DNA of 64,000 nucleotides from Candidatus Zixiibacteriota bacterium (lineage in GTDB: Bacteria; RBG-13-66-14; B26-G2; WVWN01), in assembly GCA_030613505.1 (NCBI GenBank), contig JAUWLW010000004.1, forward strand, positions 1 through 64,000, given 5' to 3'. How positions within the stretch are numbered: the first letter of the stretch is position 1; each line of letters starts with the position of its first letter. The notes under the pieces were generated by a model. The model searched no databases and was not told the DNA's origin. It worked only from the letters and a program-made list of their open reading frames with translations. Shown here piece after piece: positions 51,284-59,296 of the stretch. The position numbers were made by a program, and so were the translations under genes.

Positions 51284-51883
51284 GTGGGGCGGATAATCGC
51301 AGCGGCGGCCTTATGGACGTTCTGCCTTGCGGCGGGCGCCGCCGGCGAGTACGAGTTGTTTACGTACGACGCGCTCGGCGTGGCGCTTACCGTCCCGCCG
51401 GGGTATGAAGTGGACGCGGCCCCGCCGGCCGAAAGCGCTACGGCCGCCGCGGTTCGCTTGAGTTGGCCCGAGGGGCCGTACGCCGACTTGGATGCGTTAA
51501 TAATACGCCGCAAGGCCGCGTACGCGAACGTAATTATCTGGGCCGGCCTTTACCAGCGTCGGCTGGGGGCGTCGGACTCGTTCGAGGCGGAAGCCGACCC
51601 CTTAGGTGGAGCTGAACTCGCGGCGGCTGGCGCGGACGACGGCCTGAGAGGTTCGTACGTCGTCGGGGAGGAAGAGGGGCGGCGGCGCCTCGAGGTGTTA
51701 TTTTTGGCGTCGGCGAAGACATTTTACGTTGTGGAGATCTCGTACCCGGACGTCGTGGAAAGCCGCCTCGCGGCCGCCACGCAAAAAATGTTGAATACGT
51801 TTAAGATATTACCGCCGGTAGAAGATGTGCTATCCGAAGGAAGCGGTAGCACCGATGCCGGGCGGGAACCGCCCTCGGAATAA
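51284..51883 (+). CDS. Exported protein of unknown function inside the nuo operon (second insert)
   Basis: 199 residues from GTG 51284 with a signal peptide (GRIIAAAALWTFCLAAGAAG). The mature part begins YELFTYDALGVALTVPPGYEV and later has RLEVLFLASAKTFYVVEISYPDVVESRLAAATQKMLNTFKI (as TFYVVEISYPDVV and MLNTFKI). That strand order and closing helix recall PsbP/DUF1795-like small periplasmic domains; the match is weak. Low-complexity acidic/Ser tail. It lies 8 bp after nuoK and 9 bp before nuoL, so it must be co-transcribed with them. Confidence 0.72.
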   Translation: MGRIIAAAALWTFCLAAGAAGEYELFTYDALGVALTVPPGYEVDAAPPAESATAAAVRLSWPEGPYADLDALIIRRKAAYANVIIWAGLYQRRLGASDSFEAEADPLGGAELAAAGADDGLRGSYVVGEEEGRRRLEVLFLASAKTFYVVEISYPDVVESRLAAATQKMLNTFKILPPVEDVLSEGSGSTDAGREPPSE

Positions 51884-51892
51884 ACTCGAGCT

Positions 51893-53821
51893 ATGGTCTG
51901 GTTAGCGTCCATAATAATTATCGCGCCTTTGCTGGGCTTTCTAATCGCCATCCTGTGGGGTAAGCGGATGGGCGAGCCCAAGGCCGCGATCGCGCCGGTC
52001 GCGGCGCTGGGCGTGTCCTTCGGTGCCGCGATAGCGCTCTTCGCCGGCACCCTGCTGGGGTACGGCGGCGATTTCTCCTACACCTGGTTCCGGGTGGGCG
52101 ACTTCGCGCTGCAGGTCGGCTTCCTGCTCGACCGCTTCGCCGGCGTAATGGCTCTCGTCGTCGCGACCGTTTCGTTCATGATCCACATCTACTCGACCGG
52201 CTACATGGCCGGCGACAAGCTCTACGGCCGCTACTTCGCGTACCTGAACCTCTTTTCGGCGGCGATGCTCGGGTTGGTTTTGGCCAACAACTTCCTGCAA
52301 GCGTTCATCTTCTGGGAACTGGTCGGCCTAACGTCGTACCTCTTGATCGGCTTCTGGTTCGAGAAGCCGGAGGCGGCCAACGCCGGCATGAAAGCGTTCA
52401 TAACGACGCGGCTGGGCGACGTCGGCCTGTTAGTGGGCATTATACTCATATTCACGTTGACCGGCACGTTCCACTTCGGGACCATCTTCGGCCTGATCGA
52501 GTACGGTGCGCTGGCGCCGGCGATGGTAACGGCGATCGCTATTCTCATCTTCGCGGGCGCGGTGGGGAAGTCGGCGCAGATACCGCTGCATGTCTGGCTC
52601 CCCGACGCGATGGAGGGCCCGACGCCGGTCAGCGCCCTGATCCACGCCGCGACGATGGTGGCCGCGGGCGTCTACCTCGTCGCGCGCTCGTTCCCCATAT
52701 TCGTCGCCGCCGCCGGGGCCTCGGAGGTCGTGGCGTACGTGGGGGCGACCACGGCCCTCATGGCCGCGACCATAGCCGTAGTCCAGATAGACATCAAGCG
52801 CGTGCTGGCGTATTCCACCATAAGCCAGCTCGGCTATATGATGCTCGCGTTGGGGTGCGGCAGCCAGGCCGCGGGGATATTCCACCTCTACACGCACGCG
52901 TTCTTCAAGGCGCTTTTGTTTTTAGGCGCCGGCGCCGTCATCCACGCTTGTCACACCAACGATATGCGCGAGATGGGCGGCCTGGGCCGCCGGATGAAGT
53001 GGACCGCGGCGACCTTCATACTGGCGGCGCTCGCGCTGGCGGGCGTGCCGCCGTTCTCGGGCTTCTTCTCCAAGGACGAGATTCTGGTCGCGGTCGTCGA
53101 CCACGGCGGATGGTACTTGGCCTTCGCCGCTTTCTTCACCGTCTTCCTGACGGCGTTCTACATGTTCCGCGCCATATTCATTACCTTCGGCGGCAAAGCG
53201 GGGGAAAAGGCGGAGCGCGCCCGTGAGGCGCCCTGGAATATGTTGGGGCCGATGGTATTCCTCTGCGTATTCGCGGTCGTGGCCGGATGGATCGGCATAC
53301 CGGGGGTAACGAAGGGCTTCGCGTGGTTGGCCGGCTTCGATGTGCACGGCGAGCACTACGGCATCAACGTCGGCGCCGCGGGCGCGTCGCTCGCTTTGGC
53401 CGCGGGCGGCATCGGGCTGGCGTGGGCTTTGTATAGATTGAAGGTGTACCCGGTCGAAAAGATTTACAGGACCTTCCGGCCGGTGGCGGTTGTGCTCGAG
53501 CGCAAGTACTTCTTCGACGACGTGTACGGCTTCCTGTTCGTTAAGGGTACCGTATTCTTCGCGCGGCTATGGGGCCTGTTCGACAATTACGTAATAGACG
53601 GCGCCGTGAACGGCACCGCCCGGCTTACGGTCCTGTTGTCGAAGTTCAAGGGTTGGTTCGACCTCGCCGTCGTGGACGGCGCGGTCAACTTCACCGGCTG
53701 GATTACGCAAGCTTTCGGTAAAACATTCCGCCGCGTCCAAACGGGCTACGTTCAGGAATATCTAATAGTCCTGGTATGCGGCGTAATCGCGATACTGGTC
53801 GCGGTGCTCGTTATCCTTTAG
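51893..53821 (+). CDS. nuoL: Complex I subunit NuoL
   Basis: 642 residues: 14 antiporter-like helices plus the long C-terminal lateral helix. Family blocks: FIFWELVGLTSYLLIGFW, AQIPLHVWLPDAMEGPTPVSALIHAATMVAAGVYLVAR (as WLPDAMEGPTPVSALIHAATM) and KRVLAYSTISQLGYM. It is the distal proton-pumping subunit. Start ATG 51893 lies 9 bp after the exported insert. Confidence 0.95.
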   Translation: MVWLASIIIIAPLLGFLIAILWGKRMGEPKAAIAPVAALGVSFGAAIALFAGTLLGYGGDFSYTWFRVGDFALQVGFLLDRFAGVMALVVATVSFMIHIYSTGYMAGDKLYGRYFAYLNLFSAAMLGLVLANNFLQAFIFWELVGLTSYLLIGFWFEKPEAANAGMKAFITTRLGDVGLLVGIILIFTLTGTFHFGTIFGLIEYGALAPAMVTAIAILIFAGAVGKSAQIPLHVWLPDAMEGPTPVSALIHAATMVAAGVYLVARSFPIFVAAAGASEVVAYVGATTALMAATIAVVQIDIKRVLAYSTISQLGYMMLALGCGSQAAGIFHLYTHAFFKALLFLGAGAVIHACHTNDMREMGGLGRRMKWTAATFILAALALAGVPPFSGFFSKDEILVAVVDHGGWYLAFAAFFTVFLTAFYMFRAIFITFGGKAGEKAERAREAPWNMLGPMVFLCVFAVVAGWIGIPGVTKGFAWLAGFDVHGEHYGINVGAAGASLALAAGGIGLAWALYRLKVYPVEKIYRTFRPVAVVLERKYFFDDVYGFLFVKGTVFFARLWGLFDNYVIDGAVNGTARLTVLLSKFKGWFDLAVVDGAVNFTGWITQAFGKTFRRVQTGYVQEYLIVLVCGVIAILVAVLVIL

Positions 53822-53830
53822 GGGGGCGGG

Positions 53831-54388
53831 TTGAAGACGTTTCCGTTAAACGGGGCGCACGTGAGAAAGGTAGTAGCGCTCCACCGGGCGACGCGGCCTT
53901 GGTGCTACCGGGGTAAAGCCGTCAAAACCGTGCTGCGCGCGTTCTACGACGCGTACGCCAACCGCGACTTCACCGTCGGGACGGTGGCGTTGGAAGAAGA
54001 GGACGTAGTAGGAGTTATGTGCGGCGCGACGGAACGGGCGGGGCCGGCGCGGTGGCTGCGGCAGAGGAGGCGGTGGCGTTCGTTCTGGCCCAGGCTCGCG
54101 GGCGGGGCGGATATGGCGCTCGGTGGTTGGGACGCCGCGACGTTGGCCCGAGCGGCCGAAGGCTTCGAGAGGCCGGCTTACCTCGTTGCCGCGGCGACGG
54201 CGGAAGGATTAGCGGGAGACGGCCTTGCGGCTTTAAGCGACTCGTTCACGGCGGCGGTGGCTTCGCGGGGCGCGACGCATATAGTAGCTCCGGCCACGGC
54301 GCCGGACGAACGGCTGGAACGCGTGGGTTTCGAACCGGCCGGGGCCGAGGGCGGCGGAGCGTTGGTTATTTACGTGAAAAAGTTATGA
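53831..54388 (+). CDS. GNAT-like protein inside the nuo operon (third insert)
   Basis: 185 residues from TTG 53831 (AGGGGGGCGG just upstream). The N-terminus (VRKVVALHRATRPWCYRG, TVGTVALEEEDVVGVMCGATE) and the end (VASRGATHIVAPATAPDERLERVGFEPAG) follow the strand-helix order of GNAT acetyltransferases, with a basic Trp/Arg-rich insert (WLRQRRRWRSFWPRL) in the middle. I cannot see a clear acetyl-CoA loop (RxxGxG/A), so activity is doubtful. It ends with an ATGA overlap into the fourth insert. Confidence 0.6.
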   Translation: MKTFPLNGAHVRKVVALHRATRPWCYRGKAVKTVLRAFYDAYANRDFTVGTVALEEEDVVGVMCGATERAGPARWLRQRRRWRSFWPRLAGGADMALGGWDAATLARAAEGFERPAYLVAAATAEGLAGDGLAALSDSFTAAVASRGATHIVAPATAPDERLERVGFEPAGAEGGGALVIYVKKL

Positions 54389-54984
54389 CGTTCGCGCGAA
54401 AGGAATTAATCGGCGTATTAATAGCTGCGGTTATGGCGACGGCCGCCGCGGCCGATGACGCTATGCCGTACGAGGAGATAATTTCGGCCGACGCTGGCTG
54501 CCGCGAGTACTTCTGGGAAGGGGTCGACGCGATCGGCGGCGGCAAGATGAAGGACGCGCGGGACAAGCTGGATAACGCGGTCAAGGAGGACGCCGATTGT
54601 TTCCTGGCGTACTTGCTGCTGAGCCAGCTCGAGTACGTCGAGGGCAACGACGAGAAGTCCACTGAGTACTTACAACGGGTCGCGGCCGAACCGCCGGAGC
54701 TGTCCGCGCTGTACGAAGAGGTCGCGGCGGCGTTGCGCGCCGACGACTACGAGGCCGTTGCGTCGCAAGCGGAGAAGTTGGTGGCGGCGTATCCCCAGAC
54801 GATGCGAGCTATAGCGGCCCTTCACCTGCTCGGGCGCGCGCAGTACCAATTGGGGCGCCGGACGGAAGCCGCGTTAACGCTGAAAGCGGCCTATATGTAC
54901 TCGGACCTCGCGCCGGGCACGGTACCGGCGTACGGTTCGGAGGCCGAGGCGGAAGAATTGAAGGAATTCGCGGGCGTGCGTTAA
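54385..54984 (+). CDS. Exported TPR-like protein inside the nuo operon (fourth insert)
   Basis: 199 residues from ATG 54385, overlapping the previous stop. Signal peptide (ELIGVLIAAVMATAAAADD), then helical repeats (FWEGVDAIGGGKMKDARDKLDNAVKEDADCFLAYLLLSQLEYV, as short blocks) that read as two or three TPRs, ending in a Glu-rich helix. Unlike any complex I subunit. It lies between nuoL and nuoM. The frame upstream of this start is not coding. Confidence 0.7.
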   Translation: MTFARKELIGVLIAAVMATAAAADDAMPYEEIISADAGCREYFWEGVDAIGGGKMKDARDKLDNAVKEDADCFLAYLLLSQLEYVEGNDEKSTEYLQRVAAEPPELSALYEEVAAALRADDYEAVASQAEKLVAAYPQTMRAIAALHLLGRAQYQLGRRTEAALTLKAAYMYSDLAPGTVPAYGSEAEAEELKEFAGVR

Positions 54985-55025
54985 CGGTGGGCCCGCGCGT
55001 ACATATTGTTTAGGAGGCTATGGCG

Positions 55026-56504
55026 ATGGCGTTTCCTATTTTAACTGCAACGGTCTTTACGCCGGTTGTGGGGATGTTGGTAGTCTTGCTCCTCCCCGAA
55101 CGGTGGGTGACCGGCATTCGGGCCGTGGGTGTCGCTTTCACCGCCGTGACGTTGGGTTTCTCGGCGTGGGCGCTCGCCGTATTCGACCCGAGTATAACGG
55201 GCGCGATGCAGTTCGAGGAATTGCACCGGTGGATCCCTTCGGTAAATATTTTCTATCATCTCGGCGTCGACGGCCTCTCGATGCCGCTGCTTATTCTTAC
55301 GACGCTGTTGTCGCTTTTAGCCGCCATCGCCTCTTTCTCTATAAAGGAACGGGTCAAGGAATATTACGCGCTGTATTTATTGCTCGTGGCCGGGATGCTG
55401 GGTGTCTTCGTCTCGCTCGACCTCTTCCTGTTCTACGTCTTCTGGGAAGTCATGTTGGTGCCGATGTACTTCCTCATCGGCATGTGGGGGGGCGAGAGGC
55501 GCGAATACGCCGCCATAAAGTTCTTCCTCTACACGTTGCTGGGAAGCGTCATAATGCTCTTGGGGATATTGGCGCTGTACTTCACCGCTCAGCCCCACAC
55601 CTTCGACATGCTCGAGCTTATGCGGCAGCAGGGGACCTTCCTGCGGACGTTCCAGATCGTCGTTTTCCTGGCGTTCTTCGTGGGCTTCGCGATAAAGGTG
55701 CCGGTCTTCCCCTTCCACACGTGGCTGCCCGACGCCCACGTCGAGGCGCCCACGGCGATATCGGTATTGCTGGCGGGCGTGCTATTGAAGATGGGCGGCT
55801 ACGGCCTGCTCCGCGTTTCGTTCCCGATACTACCGCAGGGCGCCCACTGGTTCGCCTGGCCGCTGGCGATATTGGGCGTGATAAACATCGTGTACGGCTC
55901 GCTGGTCGCCATGGCCCAGAAAGACCTCAAGAAGCTCATCGCGTACTCGTCGGTAGCGCACATGGGTTTCGTGCTTCTGGGCGCGGCGGCCATGACGCCG
56001 ACGGGTCTCAACGGCGCCGTGATGCAGATGGTCTGCCACGGCATCATTACGGGCGCGTTGTTCCTCTTGGTGGGCGTCCTCTACGACCGCGCCCACGTCC
56101 GCGAAATCGACGCCTTCTCGGGCCTCGCCGTCCGCGTGCCGGTGTACTTCGGCATCATGTCGTTTACGATGTTCGCTTCTCTCGGATTGCCCGGTCTCGC
56201 CGGGTTCGTGCCGGAATTTTTATCGCTCGCCGGGGCCTTCCCGGTCTTTCCGGTGCTGGTCATCATCTCGGGCGTCGGCATAGTCATAACCGCGGCTTAC
56301 TTCCTGTGGACCATACGGCGCATGTTCCTGGGGAAATTAATGCCGCGGTGGGAGAATTTACCGGACATCAACTTCCGCGAACTCGTGACGGTGGTGCCGC
56401 TCATGGTCCTCATGGTTCTCATCGGCGTCTATCCGTCTATAATAATTAAATTGATGAACCCGGCTCTCACCGAACTCTCGCGGTTTATGACGGCCCTCAA
56501 GTAG
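55026..56504 (+). CDS. nuoM: Complex I subunit NuoM
   Basis: 492 residues from ATG 55026, 8 nt after AGGAGG (ATG 55020 is only 2 nt away and unlikely). Fourteen helices; VFWEVMLVPMYFLIGMWGGE has the conserved Glu, and VPVFPFHTWLPDAHVEAPTAISVLLAGVLLKMGGYGLLR (as FPFHTWLPDAHVEAP) is the NuoM signature. A second proton-translocating antiporter-like subunit. Next gene starts 13 bp later. Confidence 0.95.
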   Translation: MAFPILTATVFTPVVGMLVVLLLPERWVTGIRAVGVAFTAVTLGFSAWALAVFDPSITGAMQFEELHRWIPSVNIFYHLGVDGLSMPLLILTTLLSLLAAIASFSIKERVKEYYALYLLLVAGMLGVFVSLDLFLFYVFWEVMLVPMYFLIGMWGGERREYAAIKFFLYTLLGSVIMLLGILALYFTAQPHTFDMLELMRQQGTFLRTFQIVVFLAFFVGFAIKVPVFPFHTWLPDAHVEAPTAISVLLAGVLLKMGGYGLLRVSFPILPQGAHWFAWPLAILGVINIVYGSLVAMAQKDLKKLIAYSSVAHMGFVLLGAAAMTPTGLNGAVMQMVCHGIITGALFLLVGVLYDRAHVREIDAFSGLAVRVPVYFGIMSFTMFASLGLPGLAGFVPEFLSLAGAFPVFPVLVIISGVGIVITAAYFLWTIRRMFLGKLMPRWENLPDINFRELVTVVPLMVLMVLIGVYPSIIIKLMNPALTELSRFMTALK

Positions 56505-56517
56505 ACGGCCGCGCGTT

Positions 56518-58029
56518 ATGGAATACGACTGGCTTAGCCTCTTACCCCATTTAATACTCGCCGGCGGCGCGGTAGTGCTGGTGGCGGCGGGCGCGGCTTC
56601 GCGGCGCTTCGCCGGCGCCGTGGCGCCTTATTTCACGGTCGCGGTAGCGGCGGCCACGGCCGCCGCGGCGTTGATGCTGTGGCGCGAGCCGGCGTCGTCG
56701 TGGTTCGGCGCGCTTACCGTCGACCCGTTCTTCGTTATCTTCGCCGTCATCTTTGCGGCGACGCTCGCGCTCGTGGCGCTGTTGTCGGCGCGGTACGCGC
56801 CGCTCGACGGTAGCGACCGGCCCGAGTATTACGCCCTCCTCATAATGGTGACGTGCGCCGTGACGTTTATGGCGTCGGCTACCAACCTCGTCCTAATCTA
56901 CGTGGCGATCGAGTTCTCCAGCATACTTTCCTACATCCTCGTCGGGTACGTCCGCGGCGACCGGCTCTCGGGCGAGGCAGGCCTGAAATACTTCCTCTAC
57001 GGCGCGGTCGCTTCCGCGGTGATGTTGTTGGGGTTCGGGCTCCTGTACGCCATGACCGGCGCTACGGACCTGGCGGCGGTGGCGGCGAATTTGCCGCACA
57101 TGGGGCGCTCGTTCGAGACGTGGGGGTACGTTACGGTCGTCACGCCGTCGGGCGGGGCCGCGGCGACGCTTTCGCCGGTGTTTATCTTCTTGGCGTTCGG
57201 GCTTATACTCGTCGGCTTGGGTTACAAAATTTCCGCGGTACCCTTCCACATGTGGGCGCCGGACGCGTACCAGGGGGCGCCCACGCCCGTCGCGGCCTTC
57301 CTCTCGGTGGCGTCGAAGGCGTCGGGATTCGCCGTCATATTGCGCCTGGTGCTGACGCTGCACGGCGCGCTCGACTTGGTATACGGCGGGTGGACCAAAT
57401 ACTTGGCGGCGCTGGCGGTGGCGTCGATGGTCTTCGGCGTCGTCGTCGGCATCGTACAGACGGACGTGCGGCGGCTGTTGGCGTATTCGTCGATCGCCCA
57501 CGCCGGCTTCGCGTTGTTGGGAATCGTCGCCGATACTCAACTCGGCTTTGCATCGGTCATCGTATATCTCGTGCTATACGCGGCGATGAATATCGGCGCT
57601 TTCGGCACGGTGGCCGTCATAGGCCACGTTACCGGCGGCTACGACTTGAAGGATTACGCCGGCATGGGGCGGCGGCACCCGGTACTCGCCGCGGCCCTTG
57701 CAGTCTTCCTGCTCGCGCTGGCCGGGATTCCGCCGTTATCCGGCTTTTTCGCGAAGTTCTACGTATTGGCGGCGCTAATCGACCGGGACTATATTTTCCT
57801 GGCGGTAGTCGCCATTTTGGCGAGCGTCGTCGCGCTTTTCCTGTACGCGCGCGTTATTAAACCGATGTACTTCGGCAAGGCGGAGGGCGAAGATGTCCGG
57901 CGGTTTTCGCCGGCGGCGGCGGTGGCGCTCGTAATATGTTTCCTATTCACGTTGCTCCTGGGCGTTTGGCCGCAACTTCTCGTGGCGTGGGCCAAGGCGG
58001 CGATAATACCCCTTTTACCTAGGATATAG
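56518..58029 (+). CDS. nuoN: Complex I subunit NuoN
   Basis: 503 residues; the third antiporter-like subunit. Blocks: YVAIEFSSILSYILVGYVRGDRLSGEAGLKYFLYGAVASAVMLLGFGLLY (as GEAGLKYFLYGAVASA) and AVPFHMWAPDAYQGAPTPVAAFLSVASKASGFA (as FHMWAPDAYQGAPTP). Last gene of the nuo operon, followed by an intrinsic terminator; no nuoE, nuoF or nuoG follows. Confidence 0.95.
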   Translation: MEYDWLSLLPHLILAGGAVVLVAAGAASRRFAGAVAPYFTVAVAAATAAAALMLWREPASSWFGALTVDPFFVIFAVIFAATLALVALLSARYAPLDGSDRPEYYALLIMVTCAVTFMASATNLVLIYVAIEFSSILSYILVGYVRGDRLSGEAGLKYFLYGAVASAVMLLGFGLLYAMTGATDLAAVAANLPHMGRSFETWGYVTVVTPSGGAAATLSPVFIFLAFGLILVGLGYKISAVPFHMWAPDAYQGAPTPVAAFLSVASKASGFAVILRLVLTLHGALDLVYGGWTKYLAALAVASMVFGVVVGIVQTDVRRLLAYSSIAHAGFALLGIVADTQLGFASVIVYLVLYAAMNIGAFGTVAVIGHVTGGYDLKDYAGMGRRHPVLAAALAVFLLALAGIPPLSGFFAKFYVLAALIDRDYIFLAVVAILASVVALFLYARVIKPMYFGKAEGEDVRRFSPAAAVALVICFLFTLLLGVWPQLLVAWAKAAIIPLLPRI

Positions 58030-58054
58030 TTTTCGCTTTATCGTACCCACGTGA

Positions 58055-58078
58055 CCCCGGTGGTGAGCCGGGGTTTTT
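58055..58078 (+). terminator. Intrinsic terminator after nuoN
   Basis: CCCCGG (58055-58060) pairs with CCGGGG (58068-58073), followed by five T. Ends the nuo operon. Confidence 0.8.
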
Positions 58079-58096
58079 CACGGCTTTCGCGAGGCG

Positions 58097-58125
58097 TTGA
58101 TTTAGGGGGCGGTTTCTGATAAAAT
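58097..58125 (+). promoter_or_regulatory. Promoter for the M23-thiDN-pdxJ operon
   Basis: TTGATT (58097-58102), 17-bp spacer, TAAAAT (58120-58125). Predicted start near 58132, leader about 19 nt with AGGGGTG. Confidence 0.6.
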
Positions 58126-58150
58126 TCAAATTAATAGGGGTGTAGACGCT

Positions 58151-59296
58151 ATGTTTAAACGCGATTATACCTTGATGATATGTTCGCATTCGTCGGGGCG
58201 AACGCGGTCGGTCCATTTGTCGCGGCGGGTTATCGCGGCGCTAGCGGTATTCTTATGCAGCCTCGCCGTAAGTGTGGGCGGCGTCGCGGTGACGTTGTAT
58301 TACAATTACGGCGCTATGGACCGCGCGGTCCGGCCTACGTTCGACCGGAACCGCCGATTGACGGCTGAGAACCGCCGCCTTGGCGGAGAGATGGGGCAGC
58401 GCGATAAAGTCATTTCTAATTTGAGTTTCCGACTTCAAAAGGAGCGCGACGATTACGCGCTCCGCTTGGAGGAGCTCGACGCGGCGTTGAAGAAGCTCGA
58501 TAAGTTCTACACCGACCTCAGGATAATGGCGGGATTTAAGCTCGACGCCGAATCGGCCAAGAAGCTCAGCGCCGGGGGCCCGACGATAAGCGAGGCCGAG
58601 TATTTCGATTCGCTTTACAAGCTGGACGAAGAACGTTTCCGCGCCGAAGCTCGGCGGCACGAGCGAACGTTGCGTACCTATTGCGTCGGTTGCGAAAAGG
58701 AATTCCTTATCCTTCGACGCCTGCTGGAACGCCGCAAGTCTCTCTTGGCGGACGTTCCCGATATGCCGCCGGTGAAGGGTATCATAACGTCGTACTTCGG
58801 CGCGCGGCGTTGGCGCGGCCGCATCCACGGCGGGTTGGACATCGCTGCGCCGCGCGGTACGCCGGTGCGAGCTCCGGCCGAGGGGGTGGTGGTGGTTGCG
58901 GGCCCGTATCCGTACTATGGGAACGTGGTTTTCCTCGACCATGGCGGCGGTTTCTCGACGCGCTACGGCCACCTCGCGAAGGCGGACGTCAAGGTCGGCG
59001 ACCGCCTCGAACGGGGCGACTTAATAGGGCGGGTGGGTGCCACAGGCCTCGCTACCGGCAGCCACGTCCACTACGAAGTCCGTGTCAACAACGTCCCGGT
59101 CGACCCGTACAACTACCTCAACGCCAAGTTGCCGGTTCACATCGTTGACGGCAGCAAGCTTAAAGTGATCGCGATTCCCGACGACGCCGACTTGCTTATC
59201 CCGGACGAGGTTTTCGAAGCGTACGAGAAGAAAGCCTCGGCCGAAGCGGCGAAGGTTCCCGTTGAGAAAGTTCGCGAAGAAGGCGGAACCGAATAA
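58151..59296 (+). CDS. Second membrane-anchored M23 peptidase with coiled coil
   Basis: 381 residues. N-terminal LMICSHSSGRTRSVHLSRR, one membrane helix (about 28-49), a long coiled coil (70-190, RRLGGEMGQRDKVISNLSFRLQKERDDYALRLEELDAALKKLD) and an M23 domain with intact zinc ligands in RIHGGLDIAAPRGTPV and GSHVHYEV. Paralogue of the protein at 34449. A C-terminal extension beyond the peptidase (residues 320-381) ends acidic and is absent from the paralogue. Ends exactly where the thiDN gene begins (59296/59297). Confidence 0.88.
   Translation: MFKRDYTLMICSHSSGRTRSVHLSRRVIAALAVFLCSLAVSVGGVAVTLYYNYGAMDRAVRPTFDRNRRLTAENRRLGGEMGQRDKVISNLSFRLQKERDDYALRLEELDAALKKLDKFYTDLRIMAGFKLDAESAKKLSAGGPTISEAEYFDSLYKLDEERFRAEARRHERTLRTYCVGCEKEFLILRRLLERRKSLLADVPDMPPVKGIITSYFGARRWRGRIHGGLDIAAPRGTPVRAPAEGVVVVAGPYPYYGNVVFLDHGGGFSTRYGHLAKADVKVGDRLERGDLIGRVGATGLATGSHVHYEVRVNNVPVDPYNYLNAKLPVHIVDGSKLKVIAIPDDADLLIPDEVFEAYEKKASAEAAKVPVEKVREEGGTE

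Noticed and set aside
54019..54384. Upstream extension of the TPR-like nuo insert
   Set aside because: It overlaps the GNAT-like gene in another frame and has no features; ATG 54385 gives a signal peptide.
55103..57860. Long overlapping frames inside nuoM and nuoN (448 and 335 residues)
   Set aside because: Both are high-GC shadows of the antiporter-like genes; no start signals and Arg-rich products.
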